Positions 7,099 through 15,419 of a DNA stretch of 34,288 nucleotides are shown here, in pieces; position 1 is the stretch's first letter, and each line of letters starts with the position of its first letter. Below the pieces are notes generated by a model. The model ran no database searches, was not told where the DNA came from, and was given only the letters and a program-made list of their open reading frames with translations. A program made the translations under genes and the position numbers. The DNA is from a virus, in the IMG/VR virus record IMGVR_UViG_3300036979_000078, positions 1 through 34,288 of that record; one strand, 5' to 3'.

Positions 7099-7637
7099 TA
7101 TCCGAAGATGCCCGCAGGGGCAGCATACTGTGAAGGAATCTCCTTATCTCTCCAAGAGAAAGTTACTTCATAACGCTGAAGTTCGTTGTTCTGCTCAGGG
7201 ATGATAAAGTTAGCCGATGTAGTAATGCCAACTGGAGGATTGATATAGATCACCTTACCTGAATCACAAGCATAAGCCAAGATCCAAGCGATGCGTCTAT
7301 TGTTCACATCATTCCAGAAAGTATTGTTTTCATCAGTTACGTTAGCATCGTAAAGAGTAGCAGTACGATCTTCGTTAATTCTGATTGATGTTCCGCAGCC
7401 GATAGGTGAGTCAACGGTAACTGGTGATCCCGCAGGAAGAGCGAAGCGAATGTCCTCAATGATCTTGGCAGTGCCAGCATCGATCAAGGCTTGTACTTCA
7501 ACAGCATCCGAAGGATCAACTAATTCCGTTCCACACGCTCCGACTAATATTGCTGATACACCGCCAAGCTTGTAGTCATTACAGTTGACTAAGTTGTGAT
7601 CGAGCAATGAGGAATCGCAATATGATACGCATCCCAT
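7098..7637 (-). CDS. Probable major tail tube protein (179 aa)
   Basis: Mostly beta-type protein with Cys near the N-terminus (MGCVSYCDSS, VNCNDY) and a C-terminal EVTFSWRDKEIPSQYAAP. No diagnostic motif is visible. The size suits a tail tube subunit, and it has its own promoter and an ~80-nt leader, a privilege shared only with the major capsid gene among virion genes, which suggests high expression. No other gene here is a better tail tube candidate. Alternative: another abundant virion protein. The downstream glycosyltransferase is coupled through TAATG. Confidence 0.5.
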   Translation of the reverse strand: MGCVSYCDSSLLDHNLVNCNDYKLGGVSAILVGACGTELVDPSDAVEVQALIDAGTAKIIEDIRFALPAGSPVTVDSPIGCGTSIRINEDRTATLYDANVTDENNTFWNDVNNRRIAWILAYACDSGKVIYINPPVGITTSANFIIPEQNNELQRYEVTFSWRDKEIPSQYAAPAGIFG

Positions 7638-7714
7638 AGTGTTGTAGAATTTTATTGTTATGATACCGATTCAATAGGATGGCATCAGAAGTCCTACGTC
7701 TATGATGATGATTG

Positions 7715-7722
7715 CAAATTTA
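7715..7722 (-). promoter_or_regulatory. Promoter of the probable tail tube gene
   Basis: TAAATTTG (TAnnTTTG) just after the stop of the 544-aa tail gene. The 90-nt intergenic gap to the ATG at 7637 is long for this genome. No convincing -33 TTTG is visible. Confidence 0.5.
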
Positions 7723-7727
7723 CAAAA

Positions 7728-9362
7728 TTATTCTTGATATAAGTTGTTGAGGTCTTGCGTAATGATTCGGTTATCATCCTGATAAAGCAAGAACGGCTCA
7801 TCCAAGTTCAGGATCGATGGCAGGCAGTCAGCATCCACTCCAACACATACGGTCTTGCGAACGATGCCCGTCTTTCTGATTAGGTCAATCGAGATCGATC
7901 CAAGATCATCGGCATCGTTATACTCAACTTCTGGGAATGAATCTTCCGCAGGGAAATGCGTTTCGCCATTAACATAAAAGTTATCGAAGTACACCAAGAT
8001 CGAAAGGAAGTCAAGCACATACTCAGGCAATCTGCCGAAGTAATAACTGTGTCTTTTCCTGCGATCCACATACGATGCGTGCCACCTACCTGATGAGTAT
8101 CTAAATAGGTCTGCATCGGTATCGTATTGCGGTTGGTATCTTCTACCTTCCAAGCGGATCGATGGTAGGAATGATGAGCCATAGAAAGCAAAGCCAAATT
8201 GATTCTCGCCATTGCAGCCCTCTAATTTGAAGTAATCGCATCCACTGTATTCGCCAACCGAGATCACATCGCTGTATCGGTCATATTGTACCGAAGTGTA
8301 GATTGCTCTTAGTGTTACCTTGCTTATGTCTATGTTAGATGACAAGCCTCCGAACTGCGATCCTAATAGACTAATCTCGCCAGATGATGTTGGAGTGAAT
8401 ACGATTGTCGTAGTGCCTACCGTTGTGATGTTTGAACCATAACTATCTCCATTAACTGTAAGTCGCAGCCTTGCGTTGCTAATGTCATCCACAGTGATTT
8501 CAATAGAATATTCAACACCCTCACATACTGTGGTAACTGATTCAAGGTATGCACTCTCGCCTGCACCAAAATTAATTGAGGCAAGGTTTGGATCGATTGT
8601 CCAGTTGGTAACTCCAGTACCAATGACTGAACTCCAACTCGGCACGCCTGATCCAGTGGCGTTGAAGTAAGGATTGACAATGAAGTATTGACCGCAAAGA
8701 TTGGAGCAATACTCCGCAATGGCTAACCGATAGCATCCTGCTGTTAAGGCAACATCAGTCATCGAGAAGCCTGCCGTAAGATATTGATCGATGGTTGTGA
8801 TCGTAGGATCAATCCTTGCGATAATGGTATTCACATCATCAGCATCCACCACGCCCAAGAACAGCCCACCGTTAGGTACGCCAACCAAGCTAACAAAAAC
8901 AAAGCTACCGATGAAGGTATTGCCCGATATTGTTACCGAGATGCTGCTGTTAGTCAGTAGGTGAGCAGTGTCAAAGTAAAGTGTATGGGTTCCTGCTGCT
9001 GTGATGGTTTGGCTAGATGCCCCCGTTACATTGACCACCAATGATCCAATGATGTCAGATACTTGCACCACCACTCTGATCACCCCATACATATCTTGCG
9101 GATAGAAGGTCTGACTAAAGAAGCCCGTTGGATCTGCTGCGGTTGATGTTATGGTCGATCCGCTTTCTGTCCAAGCGTTGACAGTGATAGCACTGCCGAA
9201 AGTTCCTGATTCATTGCATGGCGATGATTCGATCTGGAAAAATACCTCATCATCATAATCGACAAGTTGCTTAAAGCCATCACCACCGCAACCGCAGTCA
9301 GTAGATAACTGATTGCTTGGCTTGAATACTATTGGTTGATTAGGTATTGATTCGTAACTCAT
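7728..9362 (-). CDS. Tail-tip / host-recognition protein (544 aa)
   Basis: Large Thr/Ser/Gly-rich, beta-sheet-type virion protein with a CGCGGDG motif near the N-terminus and several Cys pairs (CSNLCG). Residues ~80-155 and ~230-350 look like beta-sandwich modules of the sort found in carbohydrate-binding domains; the second has a phrase common in such domains, VCEGVEYSIEITVDDIS. Located after the tape measure and the 663-aa tail protein, it is likely part of the tail tip or baseplate. Start in ATGA overlap with the upstream gene. Binding specificity cannot be read from sequence. Confidence 0.65.
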   Translation of the reverse strand: MSYESIPNQPIVFKPSNQLSTDCGCGGDGFKQLVDYDDEVFFQIESSPCNESGTFGSAITVNAWTESGSTITSTAADPTGFFSQTFYPQDMYGVIRVVVQVSDIIGSLVVNVTGASSQTITAAGTHTLYFDTAHLLTNSSISVTISGNTFIGSFVFVSLVGVPNGGLFLGVVDADDVNTIIARIDPTITTIDQYLTAGFSMTDVALTAGCYRLAIAEYCSNLCGQYFIVNPYFNATGSGVPSWSSVIGTGVTNWTIDPNLASINFGAGESAYLESVTTVCEGVEYSIEITVDDISNARLRLTVNGDSYGSNITTVGTTTIVFTPTSSGEISLLGSQFGGLSSNIDISKVTLRAIYTSVQYDRYSDVISVGEYSGCDYFKLEGCNGENQFGFAFYGSSFLPSIRLEGRRYQPQYDTDADLFRYSSGRWHASYVDRRKRHSYYFGRLPEYVLDFLSILVYFDNFYVNGETHFPAEDSFPEVEYNDADDLGSISIDLIRKTGIVRKTVCVGVDADCLPSILNLDEPFLLYQDDNRIITQDLNNLYQE

Positions 9363-11350
9363 CGCAGGATCTCTTTTGATTTAAGTACAAATTTAGCGTT
9401 TTGACGGGTAACGGAATCGACTTGCATAGTTTTAATGTAGCCATCGATCACAGCCAATGAATCCTCTGTGCGCCCTAACTCAATCGGTGATGATGTTTGG
9501 TTGATGATTGAAGTGATCTCATTCATTGACAATGGTCGCTCAAACTCATAAAGGAAGGTTCGCAAATCTTCAGTATTAACCGCTTCAAGTTCTTCAGGTG
9601 CTAATGGCAAACCTGATCCTTCAAAGAAGGTTGTTTCACTCATAAAACTTGATATGATTTTAATCGCAACTGTGCTACCATTACTCACTATCGCAGCCAT
9701 ATCAGCAACAACCCTATCACCTTGATTGGCAATGAATGTACAAGTAACTGTACAGCTTGATGTAGCACCATAAAGATTAACATCAATAGCGCCCTCGTAG
9801 CTATTGATAACATTCTCGTTTGAATCAAGATGCCGAATAACTGCGCCTTGAAAAACATTACCTACAGGAGTACCACCTACCCCAAGCCTGATCAATAAAA
9901 GCGAAAAGGTGTAAACGCCAGTGTAAGGAATCACATATCTTGTTGCGTTAAAGTTGTTGCCGTTATCAATTACCTCATCATCAAACTCAATGAAATCACC
10001 AGTGAATCCACTAAAGAATGTTACTGTGGTATCGTTAGCATCAAACTGCTCTACGGGCGATCCAGTTGTTTCAGCTCTGAACTCAGTCGTTACTGGATCG
10101 AATGGCTCTTCCAAGAATGAGAATAAGGAACTCGGATAGCCATTGAGCCATCTTGCTGATACTTCATCATTAGTGAATCCTCCGTTAAAAACATCTTGAC
10201 CAATGCCATAAGGATCGTACCTTCTCGTATTAAAGAACGGTGTAACACCTCCATTGTAATCAACTTGCAGAATGATATTGCTTAGGTCATGCGAGTTATT
10301 ATCGAAGCGGATGATGTCCTCGATCACATTGGTATCGAAGATGATCTCAGTGGTTTCTACGTTGAGAATGTTTGAGGTATTGCACTCGCCCGTGAAGCCG
10401 AATCGTTCCTTCCTGAAACCTCTGAATGGTGTCTGAGTGAATGTTAGCGATTGTGGTGGATCGCTCTGAGAGTTTGATTCATTTGACTCCAGAACGGGAT
10501 TGCTGCCGAACTGCACCGCTGCATAAATCTTTTGGCTGTCAAACTTAAAGTCAATGCTTGGCTGATCGATTAGCGATGCAGATGGATTGAGTTGATAAAA
10601 GTATTCAATCGGCTCGATCCTGATCGCAGGTCTATTGTTCGCCTGCTTAAAGAATCCAATGCCAAGATTATACTTGGCTTTCAATTCCTTGTATAGCTGC
10701 TCAAAGGTTACTACTACTTCAATGTCTGAGTCTGTTCTTATCGATCTGCCGTTGGTGATGCAAACTATATCAGATTGATCTGGCTCTGCATAAAAGAAGT
10801 CAGAAACAAAGTCAACAAGATTGTCGCTCATGCAGCCAACTAAGTGAGTAAAGGCATCGAACACTGTAACTCCTCGCCCCCGATCAAACACTCCGATTGG
10901 GCTTGCAGGATTAAACATCTTTATTAACCTACGGGCAGGAGGTACGATTGGCTGAAGGTTCTTTGTGATTACAGAACTCAGCGAGAATGGAATCCCTTTA
11001 TTGTTGTTGATCTTAGTCGAGAATGATTCATCGTATAGCTTGGTCTTAACCCTGCACTTATCAAGATCGAAGGATGTTTCAGTTACTACGATGTAGCCAT
11101 CAACCAACCTTTCCCAACTGTTCTGGCATCTGTACTGCACTTGAACTTTAACCAACTGGCAGAATGTACGGTCAACAACCTTGTTGAATAAATACTGATA
11201 GGCAGTACCATCAAAAAATAGATCGTTGTTGAAAGATACGATCCTTGATTCTATCGAATCATCCTCGTTGATGCTAAAGCCAAAGTCATCAGCATTTAAT
11301 GGCTGGCCTCTATCAATGCCGTCTAAAAGAAATTTGATTTCTATTGCCAT
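9359..11350 (-). CDS. Distal tail / baseplate protein with C1q-like insert (663 aa)
   Basis: Position directly after the tape measure is that of distal tail and baseplate hub proteins. Residues 1-300 look like a tail hub scaffold of mixed beta strands. Residues ~440-572 resemble a C1q/TNF-type jelly roll: FNATRYVIPYTGVYTFSLLL is the typical signature, followed by alternating strands ending near AIKIISSFM. The last ~90 residues return to a compact, probably structural domain. Start overlaps the tape measure stop by 10 nt. The jelly roll may display a receptor-binding surface on the tail tip; this is inference. Confidence 0.65.
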   Translation of the reverse strand: MAIEIKFLLDGIDRGQPLNADDFGFSINEDDSIESRIVSFNNDLFFDGTAYQYLFNKVVDRTFCQLVKVQVQYRCQNSWERLVDGYIVVTETSFDLDKCRVKTKLYDESFSTKINNNKGIPFSLSSVITKNLQPIVPPARRLIKMFNPASPIGVFDRGRGVTVFDAFTHLVGCMSDNLVDFVSDFFYAEPDQSDIVCITNGRSIRTDSDIEVVVTFEQLYKELKAKYNLGIGFFKQANNRPAIRIEPIEYFYQLNPSASLIDQPSIDFKFDSQKIYAAVQFGSNPVLESNESNSQSDPPQSLTFTQTPFRGFRKERFGFTGECNTSNILNVETTEIIFDTNVIEDIIRFDNNSHDLSNIILQVDYNGGVTPFFNTRRYDPYGIGQDVFNGGFTNDEVSARWLNGYPSSLFSFLEEPFDPVTTEFRAETTGSPVEQFDANDTTVTFFSGFTGDFIEFDDEVIDNGNNFNATRYVIPYTGVYTFSLLLIRLGVGGTPVGNVFQGAVIRHLDSNENVINSYEGAIDVNLYGATSSCTVTCTFIANQGDRVVADMAAIVSNGSTVAIKIISSFMSETTFFEGSGLPLAPEELEAVNTEDLRTFLYEFERPLSMNEITSIINQTSSPIELGRTEDSLAVIDGYIKTMQVDSVTRQNAKFVLKSKEILR

Positions 11351-13914
11351 TGGTAGCGTGAATCTGATCCGTTTATGTTAACTATCGTTGATCTGCCTTT
11401 AAGGTCTTTACGCAGCCCCTTAATCTCTTTCTCCATTGACTTGCTGTTTAGTGATGCGTTAACCGTTACGCTTGCGCCTTTGTTCTTATTGGCAAAGTCC
11501 ATCAATGCAGGGCGAACATAGCGATCATCGATGTACTTCTTAAATGCAACAGACGATCTGTTCATCGCATCGAGAGCATCTCTATGGCGAGCCACTGATG
11601 ACTTGTTAACCACAAACTCGCCCTTCTCTGCCTCGATCATTGTACCGCCTGCTTCGTGGCTTCTACCTCCAACTTCTCCACCCTTCTTAAACTTAGGTAT
11701 TGGAGTTGCTGCGATGGCTGCGATCTGCGCTGCTCCAGTTGCTGCTGCAAAGGCAATCAATAAAGGATTAGGGCTTGCTTTAGCGATTGCTGTGGCTGTG
11801 GATATAATTGCCTGAAACAATGCCAATGCCTTTTCTGCTTTTGCTTGCTTAGTTCTTTCTGCTGCGATTCTTTGCTGCGCCCTAAACTCAGCAGCCTCCC
11901 TTTGTCTTTTCTTGTTGCTTTCTAAGTCAGTGGTTTGGTTTATGGCTTCGATCTCTTTATCCCTTGTCGTTTCAATATTGGCAATTCGATTCTCCGATAC
12001 TTGCTGTTGAATATCCAAGATCCCTGCGAATACATCTGCTGTTAGCTTTGCAACTTCTAAAGCCTCATCAACCGCCTGCTTATTACTTTTCTGTCGCTCT
12101 GCTCGAATGGCTGCTTGTGTTTCAGCCTCATCAAGTTCAATCAGATTGTTAGCCTTTGCCTTATCTGATACGGTATCTCTTATATCTGCTTGTCGCTTCT
12201 TGGCTTCAAGTTCCAAAATATTGATTCTCCGATCAAGCGATGTTCCCTCTTCAACTTCTAACTTTTTAAGGAATGCAATTCTGCTTTCAAGTTGATTCTG
12301 GATTGAGGTATCTTCAAGATCAGCAGATTCAACAACTAATTTTTCAAGGTTCTTTTTTCTTTCTTCTGCAATATCCTTGTCTAACTGAAGTTGTAGTTCT
12401 GCCGTTTCTTTTCTAAGATTAGCAAACGCTTCACGCTCTGCTTTAGCTATTGCTTCCGCATCTTTTTTGGCTTGCTCAGCTCTTTCATCTGCTGCCTTCT
12501 TTGCCTCTGCATCTTTCTTGGCTTGCTCCTCAGATGCAAATGCTTGATTGATTCCTGCTATCGTAGTATTCTGTTGAATGTTTAATGCAGTTACCCTTGA
12601 TTGACTTGCCTTTAATTGAGATTCATTAATTGCTAATTGTTCTTTTAATCCTTTAGTGTCTTGAATCCTGATGTTATCTCTTGTGCTTTGAACTGCTAAT
12701 GCATTGGCAGCCTCAGCATCTGCAAGTTTCTTAGATAGTTTTTCACGCTCTAATACAAGCTTAGTTTGCGCACCAAGTTCTACTTTTAGATTATCCTGAG
12801 TTAGTTTAGTGCTTGCCTTTATTGCTTCCTGCTTATCAACTTCGGCTTGTGTTACCTGACCGCTTGCAAGTTTTATTCTTGTCGAAGAATCTAACTGGAT
12901 GTTCCTTAATTCTTGAATTGCCTTTCTTGATCCATCGGCTGCAAGTTTGGCTAACTCTAATGATCTATTAAATGATGCTTGGCTATCTCTCGCATCTTGC
13001 AGTTTAGTTACAAGCAAAGCAATAGCACCCAAGAACAGCCCGACTCCCGTTGCTGCCAATGCTACCTTGAATGCGCTGATCGCTCCAGTGCTTATCGCAG
13101 TGGCAACAGCAACCGCTTTCTGTCCTGCTGCTAACAATGCCAACTTCAATGGCCCTTGACCAGTTATCTGATTAGCAAGTTGATTCACTCCATTGGCAAT
13201 GGCTGTAACTGCCGTAGTCTTATTGATTGCTTCTTGTAGGTTCTTATTCTCTTCACCAAACAATGCAGCAGCACCTTGAGCAATTTCAAAGCCTGATGAC
13301 AAAGCACCAACAGCACCAACCGCAGCATCGAACTTGAAAGTGTCCGATGATAGCACTCTCACTCGCTCCCTTGTATCACCGATCTGATCTTCTAACTTGG
13401 CAGCCTCTATAGTTAGCTTTCTGAATTGATCAGAGTTATCCTGACCTGATTGCTCAAGCAATGTCAACTCCTGCTTCAATGCCCGTAGCTGACCAGTTAA
13501 AGACTTTTGCTTATTTGTTGTTTGATCGAAGGTGTCGTTTAACTGCTGCTGCTCGGCATTAACCTGACTGATCTGATTCTTTAGAACAAGTTGAGCCTTT
13601 GCATTATCTTGATATGCCTTGCTAACTCGATTGCCAGAAGCAACTAAAAGAACTTGCTCCTTTTGCAATTCCTTTAGATTGGCGGTTAGCTTATCTGATT
13701 CTTTATTGAGTTGATCAAGTGCAGCCTTTACTTGCTGACTGCCGAAAGCTGCTGCTGCTGCACCGCCAACCTTCTTAAATTCATCGGCAACCTTTTTAGA
13801 TGTGGCTGCTGCTCCTTTTACAAGTTCATCATTGACTTGTGTAATCTTGCCGACTGATGCTTCAAGGCTTGTAGCGTTAGCCTTGTAGATTATCTCAACT
13901 TCTGCTTGTGCCAT
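11341..13914 (-). CDS. Tape measure protein (857 aa)
   Basis: The longest helical protein in the genome, following the tail chaperone-like genes. Residues ~60-190 are coiled coil. Residues ~255-305 are hydrophobic and Gly/Ala-rich (for example ATGVGLFLGAIALLVTKL), the usual membrane-active part of tape measures. Residues ~320-700 are Lys/Glu/Ala-rich helices. Near the C-terminus a FKKGGEVGGRSHEAGGT and EKGEFVVNK stretch is typical of siphophage tape measures. At about 1.5 angstrom per residue the tail would be roughly 130 nm. Start overlaps the upstream frame (stop at 13895) by 20 nt. Confidence 0.92.
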   Translation of the reverse strand: MAQAEVEIIYKANATSLEASVGKITQVNDELVKGAAATSKKVADEFKKVGGAAAAAFGSQQVKAALDQLNKESDKLTANLKELQKEQVLLVASGNRVSKAYQDNAKAQLVLKNQISQVNAEQQQLNDTFDQTTNKQKSLTGQLRALKQELTLLEQSGQDNSDQFRKLTIEAAKLEDQIGDTRERVRVLSSDTFKFDAAVGAVGALSSGFEIAQGAAALFGEENKNLQEAINKTTAVTAIANGVNQLANQITGQGPLKLALLAAGQKAVAVATAISTGAISAFKVALAATGVGLFLGAIALLVTKLQDARDSQASFNRSLELAKLAADGSRKAIQELRNIQLDSSTRIKLASGQVTQAEVDKQEAIKASTKLTQDNLKVELGAQTKLVLEREKLSKKLADAEAANALAVQSTRDNIRIQDTKGLKEQLAINESQLKASQSRVTALNIQQNTTIAGINQAFASEEQAKKDAEAKKAADERAEQAKKDAEAIAKAEREAFANLRKETAELQLQLDKDIAEERKKNLEKLVVESADLEDTSIQNQLESRIAFLKKLEVEEGTSLDRRINILELEAKKRQADIRDTVSDKAKANNLIELDEAETQAAIRAERQKSNKQAVDEALEVAKLTADVFAGILDIQQQVSENRIANIETTRDKEIEAINQTTDLESNKKRQREAAEFRAQQRIAAERTKQAKAEKALALFQAIISTATAIAKASPNPLLIAFAAATGAAQIAAIAATPIPKFKKGGEVGGRSHEAGGTMIEAEKGEFVVNKSSVARHRDALDAMNRSSVAFKKYIDDRYVRPALMDFANKNKGASVTVNASLNSKSMEKEIKGLRKDLKGRSTIVNINGSDSRYQWQ

Positions 13915-14224
13915 CTTTGCGTTGGTGCTTTATGAATTGCTCAAATTTAAGCAAATAAAGCGACACATCGCCACGCATTAACTCATTGAACTCAACGATG
14001 TTGCCTGCTGCTAAACTCATCAACTGAGCCTTGAAATCTTCAATTACTTTCTTTGCCCTTTGTCGAGGTGAGAATCCAGATGCGTTAAGGCTTTGGTTAG
14101 GTTGCGCTGTGCCTCCACGTTGTACTCCCATAAGTTCTGAAACGTATCGGCTGACATAGTTAGTAATGGCATCAGCGGATCGATATCCAAGCGTGTAAAA
14201 AAATCGTGCGATGCCTCCTTGCAC
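13895..14224 (-). CDS. Probable tail chaperone extension (GT-like), reached by -1 frameshift
   Basis: This frame is open from 14224, but only its last ~50 codons (from ~14047, VIEDFKAQLMSLAAGN onward) look like real protein; the earlier part is the shadow of the 207-aa gene. It is the -1 frame relative to that gene and runs into the tape measure start. This is the lambda G/GT arrangement: a fraction of ribosomes slip to make a fused chaperone of about 257 aa. The end of the upstream frame reads AAA GGG CAA AGA AAG TAA. There is no canonical X-XXY-YYZ heptamer; A-AAG before the stop is the best candidate. Alternatively a 41-aa separate gene starts at 14020. Confidence 0.55.
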   Translation of the reverse strand: MQGGIARFFYTLGYRSADAITNYVSRYVSELMGVQRGGTAQPNQSLNASGFSPRQRAKKVIEDFKAQLMSLAAGNIVEFNELMRGDVSLYLLKFEQFIKHQRKDGTSRS

Positions 14225-14667
14225 ATCGCTTCAAACAACTCTAATTTCTTACTGTGAATATCAGGATCAACTACTGCCACATCTTCATCACTACGAACCA
14301 CCCAACAAGCAGCAAGGTTGAGCAATAGATCTCTGTGAATAACGGTGTCTTGTCTTTCTCTAATGACATGGATGTAGCCTGCCACCACTGCTGCATTCTT
14401 TGGATTCGATAGCCCTGCCGATAGTGCCTTCTCCATCCCTTGCAAGATGCCCTCCATCTCTGATCCACTAAGCCCCGATGATATGCGCTCCATCAATCCC
14501 ATAGACATCGCAAACCTCTCCAATGGTAGGTTCATCTCCTTTGGGAATCGATAGTATGTATAACCTTCGTGCTTGAACAGTTCCACCATTGGTCTCAATG
14601 GCTTGGTGTCTTTACTGCGCAAAAATATTGATCGCAGTCGATCTGCGAATCTTTTGGATGATTTCAT
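14044..14667 (-). CDS. Tail assembly chaperone (G-like) (207 aa)
   Basis: Gene upstream of the tape measure, with a -1 frame overlap at its 3' end: the position and layout of the siphophage tail assembly chaperone G. The protein has a basic N-terminus, then a HEGYTYYRFPKEMNLPLERF motif (residues ~33-52) and a helical body with GLSGSEMEGILQGMEKAL. From memory, similar N-termini ('..YYRF....N.PL.R') precede tape measures in other Bacteroidota phages. The long start (14667) overlaps the 82-aa gene by 56 nt; an ATG at 14589 would avoid overlap but would drop the basic N-terminus. Confidence 0.65.
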   Translation of the reverse strand: MKSSKRFADRLRSIFLRSKDTKPLRPMVELFKHEGYTYYRFPKEMNLPLERFAMSMGLMERISSGLSGSEMEGILQGMEKALSAGLSNPKNAAVVAGYIHVIRERQDTVIHRDLLLNLAACWVVRSDEDVAVVDPDIHSKKLELFEAMCKEASHDFFTRLDIDPLMPLLTMSADTFQNLWEYNVEAQRNLTKALTHLDSHLDKGQRK

Positions 14668-14860
14668 CTAATGAGTTATTTGTTTTGATTTCAGAATTGT
14701 CCTTCAAGATCACCACTGTTCCATCCTCATTATCCGCCTCGAAGCAATGGCTGATAAAGTCAACATTGACAATAGTATCGGCTAACTTTCGATTTACGCC
14801 AAGCACCTCATCAATCTCGTTGCTGTGATATACTGCTGAAACGATGATGAAGCCAGTCAT
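14612..14860 (-). CDS. Hypothetical small protein (82 aa)
   Basis: Not recognised. Starts at an ATG 5 nt after the stop of the zinc-ribbon gene. N-terminal beta strands (MTGFIIVSAVYHSNE), a central FEADNEDGTVVILKDNSEI beta hairpin and a C-terminal helix (NSLDEIIQKIRRST). The upstream extension of this frame overlaps the zinc-ribbon gene and looks non-coding, which decided the start. It lies in the tail module between terminase and tail chaperone; a virion or assembly role is only inferred. Confidence 0.6.
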   Translation of the reverse strand: MTGFIIVSAVYHSNEIDEVLGVNRKLADTIVNVDFISHCFEADNEDGTVVILKDNSEIKTNNSLDEIIQKIRRSTAINIFAQ

Positions 14861-14865
14861 GTGAT

Positions 14866-15075
14866 CTACCACCTTTGCACTGGACATTCTGCATCTGGCA
14901 CTCTTGTTTTGGCAGGAAGGAAGCACCCACATTCTTTGCAAGTGTTGGTTAACTTTTGATGGTAAGGGCAAACCACGCATTCCATCATCCGCTTCCTTGA
15001 TCGCTTTCTGCTTTCTTTTGAATCGAAGCACCACAGCATCCAACCGTGAAGGATCATTCTTAGCTTGGTCAACAT
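14866..15075 (-). CDS. Small zinc-ribbon-like protein (69 aa)
   Basis: Four to six cysteines arranged as zinc knuckles: C-VVC-PYH, then CKECGCFLPAKTR and CPVQRW. From memory the ending (CGCFL..KTR..DAECP...W) recurs in short proteins of Bacteroidota phages. Function unknown; zinc binding is inferred. The ATG overlaps the preceding stop by 7 nt. A different frame across the same bases (starting at 15043) was rejected in favour of this one because of the conserved Cys pattern. Confidence 0.7.
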   Translation of the reverse strand: MLTKLRMILHGWMLWCFDSKESRKRSRKRMMECVVCPYHQKLTNTCKECGCFLPAKTRVPDAECPVQRW

Positions 15076-15419
15076 TCGATGCAGTCGATTAAGTTAATCA
15101 CTCCAACATCTTCAGCATCGGCATTGCTATTCACTACCGAAAAGGTGATGCAAGTGTATTCAATCTCACAGATGGTAAACACCTCACAGCCTCTTAATGT
15201 GATCGTATAGCCTTGTAGTGGATCTATCTTCGCTCCGACAATGGTAAGCATACCATCGCCATCTGATTCGCTGCCGTAGAAGGTTTGGATCTTGCCCGTT
15301 GCATTGTGCTTAATGTCCACCACATAGTTAGCCTCAGCAGGCACAACTCCGAAGGTGATGCCCTCGTTGCAGTAGTCTACGATTATTCCTGAATCAAAGC
15401 ACGCTGTACATACGCTCAT
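15069..15419 (-). CDS. Small structural protein, unknown (116 aa)
   Basis: Begins MSVCTACFDSG, a CxxC motif near the N-terminus, followed by a beta-rich body (VVDIKHNATGKIQTFYGS, YTITLRGCEVFTICEIEYTC) and a C-terminal INLIDCIEC. The Cys content and beta pattern match other virion proteins of this genome, so a minor tail or connector role is plausible. Start chosen at the ATGA overlap with the terminase stop; a longer upstream frame only overprints the terminase. Confidence 0.65.
   Translation of the reverse strand: MSVCTACFDSGIIVDYCNEGITFGVVPAEANYVVDIKHNATGKIQTFYGSESDGDGMLTIVGAKIDPLQGYTITLRGCEVFTICEIEYTCITFSVVNSNADAEDVGVINLIDCIEC

Noticed and set aside
7880-8212. Minus-strand frames inside larger genes (7880-8212, 8417-8719, 19471-19827, 2698-2883, 17791-17988, 24787-24972, 30808-31074, 32278-32613)
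   Set aside because: Each is fully inside a longer gene with recognisable motifs in another frame and shows no motif of its own.
14612-15043. A 143-aa frame starting at 15043
   Set aside because: Its first half overlaps the zinc-ribbon gene, which has a far better Cys pattern. Only the part from 14860 was kept, as the 82-aa gene.
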